Part shown: in pieces, positions 1 to 9,617 of the stretch | How positions within the stretch are numbered: the first letter of the stretch is position 1 | How the letters are laid out: every line of letters starts with the position of its first letter | Assembly (NCBI GenBank): GCA_003254885.1 | Contig: QANT01007721.1 | Coordinates: forward strand, 1-32,012 | Direction: 5' to 3' | DNA from: Purshia tridentata | Taxonomy: Eukaryota > Streptophyta > Magnoliopsida > Rosales > Rosaceae | Length of the DNA: 32,012 nucleotides | Notes under the pieces: model-generated | What the model saw: only the letters and a program-made list of their open reading frames with translations | What the model was told of the DNA's origin: nothing | Database searches by the model: none | Made by a program: the position numbers and the translations under genes

Positions 1-1431
1 CTAATTTAGCATCTGATGCAAGTCTGATGACTTATGAGTATTATATCTTTGAGCTCATTATTTTTTCAATTACTGTTGAAAAATGAGTCAATTACTGTTG
101 TATCTCATGTGTTATAGTTTTCAGATTAGATGTGAAATGGAAACTTTTATGATTTAAAAGAATTGTCAATCCAAGAAAAAGTGAAAGTAATAGAAACTCG
201 AAATTGTTCTAAGAAATTGAGATATTGAGGTTATGCGAAAAACATAACTCTTACCTGTTCTAGGCAATTTTTCTTTTCTAGTTCTCTTTCTGGCTTCCAT
301 GTTTATGCCTTTTTTTTCCTCAAGATTTTTTCATCCCACATTCTACTCTCTCTTTGGTTTTTTAAATTTGATTTTTTTTTTTTTGGTTTAATCATAGTAG
401 CCCACAGTTTTTATGTCAATTAGCATCCCACCTATTCTCTGTATCGTTTTGTGATATATGGTTTACTTTTTATTCCTTTTTGTTGAATGTGGCTTTTTAA
501 CATTCAGAAAATTAACAAAGAAAGGAAAAAGATGCATCAGAAAAAGATAAGCAATAACTAACCCCTTTTGCATTTGTTATTTACAAACATTAATAAATAG
601 AAACATATACAGAACTAAGTTTGACACACTGATTTTTAACCAAGCATACTACCACTCAGTTTAAAACAGTTTCCTCAATGCAACACATACATTCCTAAAC
701 CATGAGACTTGAAATTCAAAGTAGTGAAATCTTTTACCAATCTATCAACTCAATCACAAAGAACACATGTGCAACAAAGAAGGCAAGAAAAAGAGAAGGT
801 CTCAACAATTTCAACAAATCAACCCCAACTCTTAGAGATTCAAAGTTTCCAAATATCCAACCATTCAAGTTTCTTTTATAGTTGGTTCTTAGCTCTGCTT
901 GATTTGGAAGACAAATTTACGGTGTAAGGCATAAATCTTCTTCCTTATATGTTTGGTATCTCAGCCGTGTAGTGACACGCCCATATAATTTATGGGGAAC
1001 ACAAGTGTTGCTTCAATTAACAGCTAAACTTGATCGTAATTTCTGAGAGTAACATCTATTAAGAAAATTCAAAAATGATTTCCTTATGTGATTTAGTTTC
1101 TCCCAATATCTCAGTTTTATGTAAATTTTAAGATACATTATTTATAGTTAATGTCTTAATATGAATCTCATTCTTACTTAAGTATAGCCTTCATATAATT
1201 GTGAGCACATCACAAAACAATTTTGATGTGAAAGAAAAAATCATGTTTGTATGATTTTTCTTAAAAAAAAAAAAAATACATGTTTGCGATGCCTATTGGA
1301 ACAACATAAAAAGTATAACTAATGTTAAGAAGACTACATTTTAGTATCACATGTGCTCCACCCTTGTAAGGCTCGGCTCTCCACAATGGTGAGACTGAGA
1401 CCAACTCTTAACTCTTAAATACCAAATACTA
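1..1431. other. AT-rich non-coding flank, no gene recognised
   Basis: I see no exon-like or conserved coding sequence here. The stretch is AT-rich with several poly-T/poly-A tracts (about 305-385, 1261-1276). A short open frame at 709-927 has low-complexity composition and no recognisable motif, so I do not call it. The segment ends at the probable 5' terminus of Harbinger copy 1. Confidence 0.5.
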
Positions 1432-2034
1432 GGCCGGAGTTTTTAGAGTGAGAGCAATTGATAGTCAAATGAAATAGTTCCATCAAAAGTTGAGAGTGAG
1501 AGCAAAATGGGAGTGGGGCCTACGAATTTGTTTGAAAAATAAGAGGAAAACAGTTGGGTTTAAAATGGCCAAAATGTCCTTCAGTTAAAATTTAGTTCTA
1601 TTCAAAATTTAGAGAAAATTATATAAAGGGTGGGGGCAAAAGCATAAAAGAGGAGGGAATGAATAAAGTGGCCAACAGGCCACTCTTTTCTGTCAGCGCG
1701 CCCAACAGTCCAGATAATTGGATCGTTGTTGATGAACAGTATAGATTATTTGACTGTTAGCCATTTAAAAAATATATACATATATCACAGCCCAAAAGCA
1801 TGGCGTGATTTGGGCCTTTCATTTGTATAGTCATTGATAATCTAACGGATCCAATTATAATTATTTGACCGTTATATTAATTTTTTAAAAATACGAAAAA
1901 ATATTTTTTTTAAAAAAAAATCCAACGACTCTTTGATCACTTTTCCTTTTTTTTTCACTCATCTATCTATCATTGTCACTCACTCATATATCTTTTGAAT
2001 ACCAAGTTGTTGTAGAAATTTTTTTTTGTCAATA

Positions 2035-3143
2035 ATGGTGAATTCAAAGGGTCTAAATTGGTTCAATGAAGAAGAGGTTGATCTAGTTGTACCTTTGATG
2101 CAACATTCTGAAAATATTAAACTCGGTTCCAATCAAAGAAACATGAAATTTTGGTGCAAAGTGTACTATGAATTTATGCTGAATAGTCATCGAGCCACTG
2201 CTATTGGGTGAAAATTTAGGGTGGTACAAGCTCACTTTAAGAAGATAGCGCAAGGTACCATGAAGTATCACAAATATATCCTTGCAATAGAACAAGAACG
2301 CACTAGCGGGCAAAACCGAATTGATGTGGTGAGTTTTTTTGTTAATAATATTGAAATATATTTGTTGGCAAAAATAAAAATCAACTGTTTATATACAATT
2401 TATGATTCATTAATTTGTTTGTATGTTACTATGTGAGTTTGTTTGTTAATTAAACTAAAATATATTTGTTGACCAAAAGAAAAAACAATTATTTTTATAC
2501 AATTTATGATTCATTAATTTTTTGTTATGATACTACGTGAGTTTGGCTGTTAATTAAATATATATTACTAGTTGACCTTTGCCAATGCACAATACCAAGA
2601 TTTCCACCCCAAAACCATCCTTTTGGTTGGCACCATAGTTTTGTCAAGATGTGAAACTTTGTGAAGTGGTAATATGAACTAACTAGCACTCCCCCCAATA
2701 CTACCACCAAGGCTGACACCCCCACTGATGCCGATGTCGATGACGCAGTTCGATTAAGCGCTAATGAGGATGCTCCTATCTTTCAACCAATTACCAATCA
2801 CCTAAGGCCACCTAGTAGAGATAAGTTAAAGAAGGGAAGACATGATAGTTCTCACTCGGCTGAAGTTGTTAAGGGTGTCACCAACCTTGTGCAAGAAGCG
2901 CAGTCGTTCTCAAAAAAACAAAAGCAATTCATGGGGATGTTCGCCAAGAAAAAACAAAAGCAGGAAGACTTCTTCATTTTGTGCAAGGACAGCACCTCCA
3001 TGTTCAGACTATGAGAGTTTTGGGAGGTACAACAACGTGAAGTTATAGCAAGATGGGAATCAACTTTTGAAGACCAGGCTAATCTTGACACTTCAACCTC
3101 AAGCGGGTACTATCCCAATAATTCCTTTTCTCAATTCGACTAA
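2035..3143 (+). pseudogene. Harbinger ORF1 (Myb/SANT-like DNA-binding protein), copy 1
   Basis: ORF1 proteins of PIF/Harbinger elements bind the element ends and partner the transposase. Exon 1 (2035-2328) starts MVNSKGLNWFNEEEVDL and has the SANT-like core NQRNMKFW followed by QAHFKKI and KYHKYIL. A TGA at 2209 breaks it. The exon ends at GATGTG followed by GTGAGT, a donor also seen in copy 2. Exon 2 resumes around 2680 with an acidic stretch (DADVDDAVRLSANED), then PPSRDKLK, a lysine/glutamine-rich helix (SKKQKQFMGMFAKKKQKQ), and ends FSQFD with a TAA at 3141. A second in-frame TGA lies near 3012. The start of exon 2 is eroded compared with copy 2. It is a pseudogene. The family assignment rests on the SANT-like core and on the neighbouring Harbinger transposase. 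Confidence 0.75.
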
Positions 3144-4545
3144 ATGTATTTTTACTTGCGTTTGAATTATGTATTTTTAAGAATTTTGATACATTTCAAT
3201 TATGTATTTTTATGAATTTCAATTATGAATTTTAAAATATTTTAAAATATTTTCCTGTTATTAAATGTCACGTTTCCTAGTTATGAGCAAACATTGAATA
3301 CTTTACAAAATGATAAGACTATACACTTCGTTCCGAGCAATTTACGTTTCCAAGATGATAACCTTCTGAGCAGTTTATGTTTCTAAGATGATAAGCTTCC
3401 GATCGAGCAGTTTATATTTCCAAGATAATAAGATTCTGATATGATTCTATTAAATTTTACATGTATCTCTATACATATGATGGCTAAACAAACCCTTCAA
3501 TCACACTAATTTTTAGGATGTCTTCCCCCAACGAGTTCAACAACTCAGATAATGAGATATTTCTGAATCAAATGGCAATGTGGCATCAACATATCACAAA
3601 TCTCATGTGAGTGCCATGGCTACTTCAACTTCTTATCAACAACTCAATGAAGACCCAAGACGAGGTGGTACATCAGAGCCACGACGCTATATACCTAGAG
3701 ATCGAGAAGTTAGTCACAACCTTATCATGACCAACTACTTCAATCCTGATTCCAGATATACTAACGAGATGTTTCGTCGATACTATCGAATGAATAAAGC
3801 ACTCTTCCTAAAGATGCTCCAAGAAGTTACTAGAAGATAGGGCTGTACCCCAAAGAAAAAGGTGACTTCGGTCATGAGAATGTTATCCACTGGGTTCTCA
3901 ACCGATGCCCCAAACGAGGGATTCCAAATTGCCAAAAGCACAGTGTTGCAGTTTTTTAAGAATTTCACAAGAGTGATTCTAGAGTTATATGGAGAGGAAT
4001 ACCTTTGCATACCAACAATTGCTGATATTCAACGCTTGTTGTGTAGGGCCAACAAATGCAGATTCCCATACATGCTCGATAGTCTAGATTGTATGCACTG
4101 GGAGTGGAGGAATTGCCATGTGGGACACCAGAGGGCATATCAAGGCCATTACCACACTCCAACTATGATACTCAAGGCAGTTGCGAGGTACGACAGGTGG
4201 ATCTGGCATGCCAACTTTGGCTGGCCCGGGACCGAAAGCAACAACGACATAAGCGTCTTGGATGGCTCCCATCTATTTTATACTAAAGAGCAATAACGCA
4301 ACCCTAATGTCAAATACAAAGTCAGTGAGAACAACTACACAATAAAATATTATCTAGTAGACCGGATTTATCCCAAATGGGCCACGTTGATCAAAACAAT
4401 ATCGAATCCAATAGGAGAGGCTAGCCAACTATTTGCAAAGTATCAAGTCCTATATGAAAGATGTCGAGAAGGCTTTCAAGATTCTAAGGGCAAGATAAGA
4501 GATGTTTAGAAAATCTGCCAAATGATGGAACATTAATGATCTCGG

Positions 4546-4550
4546 TTATA
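4546..4550. repeat. Left copy of 5-bp target-site duplication TTATA
   Basis: This is identical to 6065-6069. Together the two copies bracket the TG...CA solo LTR and show its insertion was a clean retroviral-type integration into the transposase frame. Confidence 0.8.
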
Positions 4551-6064
4551 TGATGTAGCATAAGAGACTAAGGTTTACAAGCGTAAACCTAAAAGAACAA
4601 GAAACCTGGAGTCCACCAGGAAGATTGAGAGAAAACTCAAAAGTTTATTGAATAAATTTTCAAAAGTCCTAACATCCACTTAGAAAAAACCTTAAATACG
4701 TTTTTATGAAAGGCAAATGAAATAATTAAGGCCCGTGGGCTAAAACAAACCCAAATGAAATAAAACAAAAAATAAATAAAAGGCTTTTTAGCAAGATATC
4801 CACCTAAACTTTGACTCGATTTACATGTTACCACCTAAATTAAAAATTGAAGCAAGTTGCCCCGTAAATTAAATTTTTTTTGCAAGTTACCACCTTCATC
4901 CAAATCTTCGGGGGTTTTTTGGTCCATTCATGGAAAAAAACTTGGGTGACCAATTACAATTGGCCGCATGTACATCTATTTTTCTATTTCTATTTTTCTA
5001 GTTTTACAAACTTTGAAAATTAATTAAAAATAGCTTCAGACTCAGAAAATTCCTATGGATTCATCTTGACTAGTACTAATTTACTATGGAGTCAAATTAC
5101 CAATTTTTCCTTTAAGAGTTTTTAAAAAATTTCAGAAGTTCAAATTTATTTTTAGAAAATTAAAATATTCTAGACTCTTTGAAAATTAATATGATAAACT
5201 CTCGAATTCCAAAAATTACAAGGTCCATACTATTGGTCTTCTAAAAACTAATTCTACCTTTCTTGTGAACAGTTGCTACTCAAAAGGCCTCTCTGTTTTT
5301 GAGGAAAATAAATTCAAGAAAAATTCTAGAATTTCCCTAAAGTCTTGAAAGGATTATCTAACATAGGATTTTGGTAATTTCCAAATTTTCTTTTAATATT
5401 CTTTTGAGACTTTATGGAAATTCTATAAAATTTCTTTTATGGAGGGAAATTAATTATTTTAAAAAAAATTTGGACTTTCAAAATTTTCTGAAAGCTCTTG
5501 AAGGGAAAATTGGTAATTTGACTTCATAGTAAATTAGTACTAGTTAAGACGAATTTGTAGAAATTTTCCGTATATGTTTCCAAGTCCGAAGCTATTTTTA
5601 ATTCATTTTCAAAGTTTGTAAAAATAGAAAAATAGCTGTACATGTGGCCACTTATAATTGGTTCCCAAGTTGTTTTTCTTAATGGACCAAAAAACCCCTG
5701 AAAATTTGGATGGAGGTGGTAACTTGCAAACAAAATTTAATGCAGGGGGCAACTTGCTTCAATTTTTAATTTAGGTGATAACATGCAAATCAAGTCAAAG
5801 TTTAGGTGAATATCTTGCTAAAAAGCCTAAATAAAATGGTCAAAAACTTCAAATGCAGTTTTGAGCCCTAAACGACCTCGGATGCCCGAAAAAACCTATT
5901 AGCCATAGCATTAGTAGTGAGTTGGAATCGTGGCGCTATTCCCTTTAATTTGATATGTAAATCGACTATATTCGACCTCATGAGCAAAGTCTAGTAGAAA
6001 CAATTTCCCTCGTTTTCAACGCTCAAGTTGCTCTTCAAACTGAATCGCCATATATTCTACATCA
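4551..6064. mobile_element. Solo LTR inserted in the copy 1 transposase
   Basis: The insertion begins TGATGTAGCATAAG and ends TATTCTACATCA, giving TG...CA ends with an 8-base terminal inverted repeat (TGATGTAG/CTACATCA). It is flanked by a perfect 5-bp duplication, TTATA (4546-4550 and 6065-6069), as expected for an LTR retrotransposon. Excluding the nested foldback element (4781-5828 plus one flank copy) its length is about 459 bp. There is no second LTR, primer-binding site or gag/pol sequence, so a solo LTR left by LTR-LTR recombination is the best reading. The parent family is not identified. A short TRIM-like element is a less likely alternative. Confidence 0.8.
4781..5828. mobile_element. 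Foldback element with very long terminal inverted repeats
   Basis: The left end AGGCTTTTTAGCAAGATAT is the exact reverse complement of the right end ATATCTTGCTAAAAAGCCT. The inverted similarity continues inward for several hundred bases: 4800-4945 against 5665-5810, then 4975-5120 against 5485-5640, weaker towards the centre. Most of the 1.05 kb therefore forms two arms of roughly 450-500 bp around a short middle. It encodes nothing. AAATAAA directly flanks both ends (4774-4780 and 5829-5835), a candidate duplication, though it is low-complexity sequence. Long inverted repeats of this kind are known from Mutator-like and foldback elements. The superfamily cannot be fixed without the true TSD length. 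Confidence 0.75.
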
Positions 6065-6794
6065 TTATATTATGAAGACATGCATAATTTGCACAATATG
6101 ATCATTGAAAAAAGAGCGGCCACAAAATGAATATGATGAATTGGATGACGACATCAACCACATGGACGAAAGTATGGCGCGAATTGTGGTACAATATGAC
6201 ACTTCAAGTTGATGGGGTGAATTTATCGTTCACGTCGTGTAGTGGAGAGGCTTTCTCGAGCGAGGTTGATTAGATCAAAGACACTCTATTATCGACTAAA
6301 ATAGGATCTGGTAAAGCATCTCTAGATGCGGTAAGGAAATTGCGCCCCTACACGACTTCAACATTGAACATCAATGTTTTTTGTGTGTCTTTGTGTTTAT
6401 TGTTTATGTGTGTTGTATTTTGTTTTAATTTCGAATTTATGGTAAAGAACCTTGTGTGCCTGTTTGTGTTTGTTAGTTTGTATTGTATTGTAAACTGAAT
6501 AAAATCGTTGTGTGTTTAATTTTCTTGTTTTATATTGGTGAAATGAAATAAAGTATTGGATTTAAATATCTGACTTGACATGACACAATCATGATAATGA
6601 TAAGACCATACTCTGACTTCGCACTTCGTCCCATTCAAATATCACTATCTATTCAAATATTACTGTTGATTCACATATGGGAATCGAGTGTATGTGATTC
6701 CATTAGAAAATCCAACGGGCAAGCCATGCTTTTTCTCCTATGAATATCAAGATTTAACTGGTAGGCCAACACATGCACATCACTGTTGTTAGAA

Positions 6795-6875
6795 ATGGCT
6801 TCCTTCTTCAGGAATGGTTTTGATGAGAGCTCCAGACAAGCCATCGATGAGAGATCTATGCGACCTACTAAAGAG
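6795..6875 (+). pseudogene. Start of Harbinger third ORF (cysteine-rich protein), copy 1 fragment
   Basis: The frame opens at ATG 6795 with MASFFRNGFDESSRQAIDER, clearly related to the start of the third ORF in copy 2 (MASSSKNGFGESSKQVVDEK, minus strand from 13784). Similarity is lost about 25 codons in, where the sequence switches to unrelated DNA carrying the exon-like fragment at 7042-8426. The upstream position that holds a TATAAATA box in copy 2 reads TATGAATA here. This is a broken remnant, useful mainly because it shows the third ORF belongs to the family and is not unique to copy 2. Confidence 0.65.
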
Positions 6876-7041
6876 TTACGCCATTTGTTTATTCATGCAT
6901 TGGTCTCCTTGGAGTTCAAAGCATTCATCTAGATATATAATCTAACATGCCTAGTTCACTAGTAATATCATCAATCCAACTATCCAAGCATTCTGCACAT
7001 TAATTAATACTATCCATTAATTAACTAATTTGTTTTTGCAG

Positions 7042-8426
7042 ACAAAGGTGGAGCATCTTGGATTGGCTAACCAGCGGTGGTTCCACCCCTATAATTATTG
7101 TTTTCAGTCACGCAAGTGCCGACATGCTGGACCTTATACCTCTGTGGTTTTCCGAGCCCTTCACTACAAAAAAAAAACTACTTTTGAATTCAGGATGAAC
7201 ATGTTAAGTGGGGAAGTGGCTTATGTGGATATAGGCACATTGAAGAATTTGGATGATCTTCTGAAAGTGGGTGAAGGCTCTTACAAGGTACCAATATTAA
7301 AATTTGAGGCTTAATATTAAAGACACCAATTTCCACGGTTAATTTAGAGACTGGCAAGTTTGGGGCTTCTAACCATGAGACTAATGAAGGCTCTTACAAG
7401 GTACAATTATTAAAATTTGCTAAAATTCATCTAAGAAAAACAAAAACAAAAACAAAATTAATTGTTTTGATGGGACATATAGTTAATATTGTCATAATTT
7501 GGTGCAGGTTTGCAACACTAATGCCTGTCTGAAGAGAAGTGGCTTTGCCTTGCAAAGTCGCCCCATGGATATTGTCATAACTAGTGGCGGATCCAGGATT
7601 TTTAATCTGGGGGTTTATGGTGGTGACTTGTGGACAAGTGACAGGCTAATTGTAGCGGACATAATCGTCTTGTGATTCGAGCCTGCTACGTCCAAATGTC
7701 GAGTTCAAATATGTGAAAAAAGTCAATACAAGCTAATATTTACCGGTTTAGCTTCTAATGTAATAAGATTATGTGCTTACCAATATTTTCAAACGTAAAA
7801 ATCTAACGCGAGGTATTTTCACTTTCACAAGAGGAGACTTAAGCTTTTGGGGATATTTATTCTTATAATTAAAAATTATAAACATATATAAATAGGTAAA
7901 TATATAAGTATATAAAAGAAAACTATGAATATATTATAGAATACTTAGACTAAGTGACTAAGATTATGTATTATTTAGTGGGATGTCAGGTGCTTTAACT
8001 CTATCATTCATATATAAATAAATATCCTGAGGAGTGATTGTTATTTGTTAGTGGGCCACGTTGCTTTAGTTGAGCCACATACTACAAGCTCATAGGATCA
8101 AACAAATAAGGTGAAGACTAAACTAATCCAATTCTTTTCTCTCCTCTCTTAAGTGCAAATGGATGCTCCCGAGTCCTAACAAAGGGGATTCAACTGGTTT
8201 GAACCAGTCCGGTAGGCAGCGGCTGAGAAACAGAGAATGGGGTTGAGGGAGGGCCTTTTGGGGTCACCGTTCGGTATTGGGGGGTCGCCGTCTAAAGTCT
8301 AGGGGGTCATTGTATAGAGAGAAGGCATGTACAAGGCTTCTAGGTCCGGCCGCCGGGGGGTCGCCTGACGCCCCACCTTTGGCTGTCAGTCCGCCACTGA
8401 TAACTCATGAGCATGGAAAAAGCTAA
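7042..8426 (+). pseudogene. Unrecognised gene fragment: two exon-like segments, the second split by a transposon
   Basis: I do not recognise the protein. Segment A (7042-7287, 82 codons, no stops) follows a polypyrimidine tract and acceptor (TTTGTTTTTGCAG) and ends at a donor, ACAAG followed by GTACC. It reads TKVEHLGLANQRWFHPYNYC and later VAYVDIGTLKNLDDLLKVGE. Segment B starts at 7508 after TTTGGTGCAG, in the matching phase, with VCNTNACLKRSGFALQSRP and then MDIVIT. An 818-bp element interrupts it at 7582. After removing that element and one ATAAC, the frame continues HEHGKS to a TAA at 8424-8426. The splice sites, open frame and phase agreement indicate the 3' part of a real plant gene. 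No 5' exons are visible nearby, so it is a fragment lying inside Harbinger copy 1, either captured or joined by rearrangement. Confidence 0.55.
7582..8399. mobile_element. 818-bp element with short inverted ends, inserted in the gene fragment
   Basis: The left end reads TAGTGGCGGATCCAGG and the right end, on the opposite strand, CAGTGGCGGACTGACAG, so the two share AGTGGCGGA. ATAAC flanks both sides (7577-7581 and 8400-8404). Removing the element and one ATAAC restores an open frame in the host segment. It has no coding sequence. The interior is AT-rich on the left and GC-rich with repeated GGGGTCGCC-like words near 8250-8360. AGTGGCGGA-type ends resemble non-autonomous plant DNA elements, but the superfamily is unresolved. 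Confidence 0.6.
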
Positions 8427-8957
8427 GAACACGAGAACTACATGAGCATCCAAACGATAGTGTGTTATAGTTAAGAAAACAATGGGTGGGTGAGATAGTA
8501 GTTAAGGGGGTGAGAAGAGTGTTTTTTGTATAGGTGTTTAAGTGGTATATCAAAGAATATTATAGAAATAATAAAGGGTGTGATATGAGTACTTTTATAT
8601 TTTTTAAATTTAATGGTGGTAAAAAATAAAGTGAGTAGAAAAATAGGACAAAGGGGTAGAAATATAACTACTCTATTCAATATTGACATTATAGTAAAGA
8701 TCTCATTACAATAAAACCAATGATATAATTTTTATAAATATTTAAGTTATAAATTATTACTTTTAACCATCATTTCATCTAAATTAGACTTATTTTAATT
8801 AAGTACTATTACTCTTAGTAATTACTCTCAGCACCACTGCAACTTCAGTACATGTTACTCTCGCTTTCAAGTTACAAAATCACTTTTTAGGCCACAAAAT
8901 CACTTTTCAGATTATGTATTACTCTTACTCTTACTTTCACCACTAATGATAACCTAA

Positions 8958-9617
8958 GAGATATGTGACCTATCATTATAAGTAATTCTGACCTCACTAA
9001 AAGAGGTGGTACACAATGTGATATCCAAATGTAGTCTCCCTAACATTAGTGTGTATGTGCGCTTAAGTGCGTAGTGAGTGGCTAGTTTGAATTAAATTTT
9101 TAAATAAGTTATAATCATATTAAATAGCCAATAGATTATAACAGTGTCAACATGACACAATTATTAAACTTGATAACACAACACGATTATTAAATGTGTC
9201 AATTTGTGTAATTTTCGAATTAGGCGGTTGACACAATTTTGACACAAACGTGATTACATGATAAACAAGTTGACACGATTTTTACACAAACCCATTTATT
9301 TTGTTTCGTTTTCGAGTGGTGTTATTGTATTGTGTGTCCAAATTGGGCTACGTCAACACCCAACTATCCTCATCACTAGAAAAAATAACTGATTGAAAAA
9401 GTAACTCACCAATCATGATTGACTTGGTATGTGATCATTGACTCTAATTTATATAAGCTGGAAAAAGTGCATTAATACACATAAATTACAAATATAGCAA
9501 TATTTTCAAATCAATTATTTGTTATTATAAACTTTAAACAAACAAACCACACAACCAAATAAAAGAAAGTGAAAAGTGAAAAATTAAAAGAATGGGATAT
9601 AAAAAGTATCTATTTGC
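8958..9617. other. Intergenic stretch between Harbinger copy 1 and the phytocyanin gene
   Basis: No coding sequence is visible. Between about 9140 and 9300 there are several irregular repeats of GACACAA/ACACGA-type words, giving a locally repetitive texture that may be an eroded small transposon. The rest is AT-rich and would include the 3' untranslated region of the minus-strand gene ending at 9618. Confidence 0.4.

Larger units (their letters stand above)
3518..6367 (+). pseudogene. PIF/Harbinger DDE transposase, copy 1, split by a solo LTR
   Basis: Harbinger transposases (DDE_Tnp_4 type) cut and paste the element. The start is set at ATG 3518 (MSSPNEFNNSDNEIF), with a frameshift near 3580. 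From 3700 the order is: MTNYFNPDSRYTNEMFRRYY, then a stop at 3838, GCTPKKKVTSVMRML, the first catalytic Asp region (DSLDCMHWEW, about 4078), a loop with RAYQGHYHTPTMILKAV and WIWHANFGWPG, and the second Asp region (NNDISVLDGSHLF, about 4232). A stop follows at 4294. The third acidic region, ERAF.ILKARW in intact relatives, is degraded at about 4465-4500. The C-terminal segment resumes at 6065 (MKTCIICTI) after a 1514-bp solo LTR and runs to about 6367. Taking out the LTR and one TTATA duplication gives G-Y-I-M-K across the join, as in the relatives. Several stops and frameshifts make it non-functional. Confidence 0.85.
1432..8957 (+). mobile_element. PIF/Harbinger transposon copy 1, degraded and containing nested insertions
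   Basis: The element carries ORF1 (Myb/SANT-like), a DDE transposase and the start of a third ORF, all on the plus strand. The 5' end is placed at GGCCGGAGTTTTTAGAGTG. The 3' end, read inward on the minus strand, is GGTTATCATTAGTGG and is followed by TAA, a usual Harbinger target. The last 300 bases (about 8650-8957) match, in reverse orientation, the 3' ends of copies 2 and 3 (12937-13120 and 28964-29300). Nested inside are a solo LTR (4551-6064) with its own foldback insertion, and an 818-bp element (7582-8399). The sequence between about 6870 and 8640 is not found in copies 2 or 3 and contains an exon-like gene fragment. The 5' boundary is less sure: the left flank reads CTA, not TAA. Confidence 0.65.

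Noticed and set aside
709..927. Open frame of 72 codons in the left flank
   Set aside because: It has low-complexity composition, no homology I recognise, no splice or promoter context, and a length expected by chance in AT-rich DNA.
8640..8957. An independent MITE instead of the 3' end of copy 1
   Set aside because: Orientation and order fit copy 1, and no second terminus or TSD was found on its left side. The alternative stays open and is noted under the gene-fragment finding.
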